From contig NC_081415.1 in NCBI RefSeq assembly GCF_030272615.1, forward strand, positions 105,723,796-105,787,795: a stretch of DNA of 64,000 bases. The letters are read 5' to 3'. The DNA comes from Cryptomeria japonica (taxonomy: Eukaryota; Streptophyta; Pinopsida; Cupressales; Cupressaceae). The notes under the pieces were generated by a model. The model did not search any database and was not told the origin of the DNA. It worked only from the letters and a program-made list of their open reading frames with translations. The translations under genes and the position numbers were made by a program. This document shows positions 59,700 to 64,000 of the stretch, piece by piece. Position 1 is the first letter of the stretch; each line of letters begins with the position of its first letter.

Positions 59700-61113
59700 A
59701 TGTTGATTATTGAAAATACTAAGTGATGCCCTCCTAAATGACACAATGTTAGTTCTTGATCAAATAACACAAAACACACAAGACGTTAGAGTTAATCAAT
59801 CTAAAACCAAACACAATGAAGGCATTCCAAAGGAGACACTAAAAACAAACATGCTAACGAATCTTAACTAAAGAAGTAAAGACAATGAGATATCTCCAAC
59901 TATCTCTTAGCATGATATTAGCTCCTTCTCCCTTGTTTCTCTCCTCTCCAAGTTCCAAAATAGTGTAGCTCTCAACAGCTTTTTGCACTATGGATGCTTA
60001 TGGAGGATTGAGATTGAAGTGTTGCTCTACATGTAAATGAAGAAGCAAATACTAATGCTAAAATGATATATTTTAACCAAAAAGACAAGATTTAGTTATG
60101 CTATGCTAAATGCTCTCTAAAATGGATATAGTCTAAATGCATACAAGTTTTCAGGATCTGGATTATGAAGGAATGGGCTCTATTTATAGGAAAAATGGAG
60201 CAATGGATGGCCAGGATTGAATGGCTTAATCAAGGGTCAAGCTTGAAAGCTGGGAATCCATGTGCACAAATGGCACCAATAAAATGGTGACAAATGTCAA
60301 CATAGGGTTGGGTTGAAAGAAGAGGTTGGAGGCATTAAAGGCCTGAGAAGACCTCATGGTTATCTAAAGGCTAAGAGTCAAGCCTAAATTAGGATTACCC
60401 ACTGAATTAGGAATTAATCCAAGGATAAACCTTTGTGCAAATGATTAAGAGATAATCATGGTCAAAGCATTGAAGGCTTGATGAGACCCTTGGGTTGGGT
60501 AGAGGTTGAGTCAAAACAAATGTTTTAACCATGTGGGAGGGTTGAATTAACCATTAATGGTTATTGGAGACTTTTGGGGATTAAGTGGTTGAAAGTTGGA
60601 AGTCTTTAATGGTTTTCAAAGACTTTGGGGTCTTTGAGAAGTGACTCCATTTTGCTTAGGAATGTGACAATAATTAGGGGATGGATTAAGTTAATTAGGA
60701 AGGGGTTAGAAGAATCTAGAAGTGGATTGGATTTTGCAAGTGGATTTGGTGGGTGAGGGAAAATAGGATTTTATTAAAATAAAAATTCATTTATTTCAAT
60801 AAATGTGTGTAAGTTGCATTTGTAGGAAAATGCAAGTGGGGTGGGGATAATGATTTAAATAAATGTTTTATTTAATTTATTTAAAAGAGGAAAAGGGGAT
60901 TTTAATTAAATAAATTGATTTATTTATTTAATTGATTGGAATTGGATTTAATGAATTAATTAAAATAAATTGAATAATTTATTTAATTAATAGAAGAATG
61001 TTTGGGGATGAATTAATTAAATATTAATTTAATTAATTGATGGCTAGTGGATTTTTAATCAAATAAATACGAAATATTCATTTAATTAAAATGGACAGAT
61101 TTATGTGACTACA
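59700..61113 (-). mobile_element. 3' LTR of a second Tat-like element (minus)
   Basis: On the minus strand the LTR begins TGTAGTCACATAAATCTG at 61113, just after a polypurine tract. The first 300 bp are rich in TTAATTAAATAAAT, as in the LTR at 3410. A TATA box TATAAATAG lies at 60180-60188. The distal end was not fixed: candidates lie around 59700-59760. The Penelope-like element begins about 180 bp beyond. Confidence 0.7.
60180..60188 (-). promoter_or_regulatory. TATA box in the second Tat-like LTR
   Basis: TATAAATAGAGCCC on the minus strand, about 925 bp into the LTR. Likely core promoter. Confidence 0.6.
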
Positions 61114-61127
61114 TTTGCCTCTCTTTG
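61114..61127 (-). other. Polypurine tract of the second Tat-like element
   Basis: CAAAGAGAGGCAAA on the minus strand directly before TGTAGTCACA. It nearly matches the tract at 3396-3409. Confidence 0.8.
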
Positions 61128-61677
61128 AGATGGTGCAGTTTATCGCATCGTTTCAAAGAAAGAAAAATTGGTGTGAAGGAATGCCCCATAAAATGTAAAT
61201 TTAATGGGTGGTATGCCCCCTCGAGAAATGGGTCAAAAAAATTTCAAAAAATCGGGCGATCTCTTGAAAAAGAATGAAAATTGGCAGGGTGATAGAAGAG
61301 AAGAAGTTAGGTATACTGGTGAAAAATAGAAGAAATCGGGGGAAATATGGAGAAATGGGGGGCTCGGGAAGTTCACGGGGACCACGGCGATGAGCGAGGC
61401 GAAGTTACGGTGACGGCGGGGGGTATAAATGGGGTGAAAGGGGTGAAAATAGGATCATTTGTGACCGCGACCAGTTGAAAACGAGAGCTCTGACAGTGAC
61501 ATTTGGAGGAGCAAGGAGGAGTTACGATGCCGTTTCCGATCACCGAGCACTGATTTGAGCGAGTGCGACGATTCCAGCGCCCAGCCGACTATGGACCAGC
61601 GGTACGCAAATTCGAAAACTTCCTTTTCAAGCATGTTTAATATGGTTTTAGCTGAGTCAAAGTCAAGTCGGGGCAAG
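61128..61677. other. Spacer between polypurine tract and motif array
   Basis: G/A-rich at 61250-61450. Frames at 61455-61676 (minus) and 61555-61755 (plus) are short and overlap. They may be leader of the PMD transcript. Nothing else recognised. Confidence 0.4.
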
Positions 61678-61983
61678 AGCGCTGGAACTAGGTTTTTAGC
61701 GCTTTTGCTCCATGAATTAGCGCTATTGTGTCGAAATAGCGCTTTTGCAAGCTAGTTTGAGCGCTTTTGCGATTAATTAGCGCTTTTGCAGGCAAGTTTT
61801 AGTGCTTTTGACAAATTAGCGCTATGGTAGGGTCAATTGAGCGCTATTGATGGTAATAGCGCTATTGTATAGCGTTTTTAGCGCTTTTGGTTTTTTAGCG
61901 CTATTGTAGAGATGTTTGAGCGCTATTGATGTTGTTGTAGCGCTTTTGTGTAGAATTAGCGCTATGGTAGATAAAATAACGCT
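61678..61983. repeat. Array of 17 AGCGCT-type motifs at about 20-bp spacing
   Basis: AGCGCT, a perfect palindrome, or one-base variants (AGTGCT, AGCGTT, AACGCT) start at 61678, 61698, 61719, 61738, 61760, 61779, 61801, 61818, 61840, 61858, 61871, 61880, 61897, 61919, 61939, 61958 and 61978. Apart from the 61871/61880 pair the spacing is 17-22 bp, close to two turns of DNA. Most are followed by TTTTG, ATTG or ATGG. The DNA between is not conserved. The array ends about 200 bp before the PMD frame. Confidence 0.9.
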
Positions 61984-62180
61984 TTTGCCTTAGGATAACG
62001 AGATGCCCTAGTATCGAACAAAATAAATCTCCTGATGCCTAACGATTGATGGATGACGAGGTGAAGTGGGAGTTGTTTTGAACCATAGCAGCCCGATGAG
62101 ACTTAGGTCATTTGTTAGGATAAAATGCCTGTTGAAGTCTAGGCGGCCATGATTGCTTACCTGTTGAGACCCGAAGATAC

Positions 62181-64000
62181 TTGATCAAAGTATCTGATGA
62201 TAGTCTAGGTTTAAACTTAAGAAAGTTTGATAACAAAACAACTGATTGGTGGTTGAATGATTATGTGCAGGAGGATCTACGCATGTTGCAGTTACGCGAG
62301 CGCCACCCCGCGACACAGGGATTACGAGATCGATTGACTCAGATAGAGATAGACTGTATTGCGGCTACTGGGCTCTATGAGGTGATGCATATGTCCGTGA
62401 TTCGGATGAATCACGGCCTGATCACAGCATTGGCAGAGCGATGGCACAGTGAGACGTGCACGTTCCATCTAGCTCAGGGAGAGATGACGGTGACATTGGA
62501 AGACGTGTGGCGTATCCTTCGGATTCCGATTCGAGGTGAGCTGGTGACATATGATCGATCCTAGGGGACAGTGTTTTGCCAGAGGATTTTTGATGAGGAC
62601 GTATACATTGATGATGGCTCGATCACATGGGAGGATATAGCGGCACTATATGAGCCCCTTCCAGCAGTTTTGTCAGGGATCGTGGGAGGACTTCTGTGTC
62701 CAGACAGGCGGTCACATGGATTGGCGGTCGGATGGGGACAGGTGATAGAGATGATGGTGACTGAGGGGACCCGATTTGCCTGGGGGCCGTGCGTGTTAGC
62801 GCACATGTATCAGGAGTTACACGAGGTAGTGTACAGAGGGCGGGGGTCTCTTGTAGTGGGCATGACGCTGCTGCATGTGTGGGCATGGGAGCACTTACCA
62901 GTGACTCGACCAGTGAGTCTGAGATTCCGAGCCGTGGACCAGCCCTATATGTTTATGTATAGTGGTATGATGAGTCAGCCCCACTTGGAGAAGTTAGAGT
63001 GGTGGCGGCGGGCATTGGATGACCTAGATGCAGTGATCTGGCAGCCATACTTGGAGTGTGAGCCATGGGAGGATGATGCGGAGGCACTACCTTATTACTT
63101 TATGACCTGATTCCTCATTGGGAGGACCTCTTATCATGTGGAGAGACAGGTGCCGGGACGGGTGATGAGGCAGTTTGGATGGCAGCAGGGACTGCCTAGT
63201 GGATCAGGGGAGTATGCACGAGTGATCCGAGAGTGGTATGCATGGGGTCAAGTGCTACCGTATGATCAGGCACTGGCAGAGTTTCGGACACTGCAGGCGA
63301 GGCCATGGGACTTACGACCGAGGGTCGTGGATGCAGGGGTTATAGCAGAGTATACACAGTATCGGGCGGCGCACCCGATTCTACGAATATCAGACCCGGC
63401 TGAGCCGATCCCATCTTTTGAGGATGAGAGGGGACGAGGATGGAGAGCAGGAGGCCGAGGAGGAGGTGGAGGAGGAGGTGGTGGAGGAGGTGGAGGAGGT
63501 TTGGGGATGCCGAGACAGCGGAGAGGGAGAGGTGGATTACCTCTTCAAATATCACAGGGTCCTTTGATGCAGGGAGGAGTGCAGCTGAGTGGTAGGGGGA
63601 TGGAGAGAGAGATCCCAATGGATACAGGTGTAGGAGAGGGTGGTGCAGGGGAGGGAGCTATAGGGGGTGATACGGGTGTGGCAGCCATGGGGGAGGGAGC
63701 TACAGGGGGTGATATAGGTGTGGCAGCCATGGGGGAGGGAGCTACAGGGGATCTGCGGGATCATATGATAGGTTATTTGCAGACCCGGGTAGAGAGATTA
63801 GAGGCGGAGGTAGCAGCTAGGGATGTGCAGCTATTTGCACAGGAGTCAGAGCTGAAAGTGGTGCTGCGGGAGAGGGATACTGCGGTGGAGAGATTAGCGG
63901 AGCTGCAGGAGAGAGTGTGAACTGGAGTAGGAGCACAAGGTCCTACTGGGGAGATTATGAGGCAGTTTGGGCGAGCACAGGCTGAGATAGAGTACTGGCG
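62181..64000 (+). pseudogene. Plant mobile domain protein, antisense in the Tat-like element, near-intact
   Basis: A single frame runs from 62181 to the window end, with in-frame TAG (62562), TGA (63108) and TGA (63918). All three can come from TGG or CGA by one transition. The PMD core has GLITALAERWHSETCTFHL, GEMTVTLEDVWRILRIPI, RGELV and, downstream, LLHVWAWEHLPV, SLRFRAVDQPY and WQPYLECEPW. The C-terminal part holds a Gly run (63463-63501), a 14-residue repeat GGDTGVAAMGEGAT, and a coiled coil (LQTRVERLEAEVAARDVQLF). The region is much more GC-rich than its neighbours. It is antisense to the element whose polypurine tract is at 61114. Without the three stops it would be over 600 codons. 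Function in the element is unknown; host PMD proteins act in silencing. Confidence 0.85.

Noticed and set aside
63463-63501. Poly-Gly run as a special domain
   Set aside because: A GGA/GGT trinucleotide expansion within a low-complexity linker is a simpler explanation.

Overview
The window looks like intergenic DNA from a very large, repeat-rich plant genome, most likely a conifer. I found no intact host gene, no rRNA and no tRNA. Almost everything recognisable is a decayed transposable element or a tandem repeat array. The conifer inference rests on three things: Ty3/gypsy elements of the Tat type, a Penelope-like retroelement with a GIY-YIG endonuclease (in plants I know such elements from conifers, the 'Dryad' group), and long AT-rich stretches of old, stop-riddled repeats.

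Layout. 1-4205: the 3' half of a Tat-like Ty3/gypsy element on + (integrase tail, hairpin units, an antisense plant-mobile-domain (PMD) fragment, polypurine tract, 3' LTR). About 4460-10584: a Helitron with a broken Rep/helicase gene and a canonical hairpin-CTAG 3' end. 10585-12830: unassigned. 12830-15580 and 17105-22968: two members of one element family on the minus strand. The second carries a long decayed gene of unknown function (copy A), and the first carries an array of hairpin units. 25898-34603: a non-autonomous Tat-like LTR element on minus (gag with tandem repeats, protease, G-patch, no reverse transcriptase) with both LTRs. 35964-41884: a Ty1/copia remnant split by a 4.26 kb hAT transposon with a perfect 8-bp target duplication. 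43043-50850: copy B of the unknown gene, split by a 1.6 kb insertion that holds a hairpin array, followed by a 2.56 kb segmental duplication and an array of TATA-bearing units. 53430-54520: a 68-bp minisatellite. 57905-59517: the Penelope-like element on minus. About 59700-64000: the 3' part of a second Tat-like element on minus, whose antisense PMD gene (62181 to the window end) is the best preserved long reading frame here.

Three dispersed copies (15700-16740, 23660-24860, 51880-52700) share exon-like blocks with conserved splice signals on the minus strand, and may be fragments of a duplicated host gene.

The most unusual theme is that several unrelated repeat families carry arrays of short units that each contain an inverted repeat (245-378, 2321-2594, 14091-15150, 45461-46135 and its duplicate, 53430-54520). 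A related array of the palindrome AGCGCT at about 20-bp spacing lies at 61678-61983. In some arrays the stem sequence changes from unit to unit while pairing is kept, which suggests selection on or copying of structure. In both Tat-like elements such an array lies just upstream of the antisense PMD gene.
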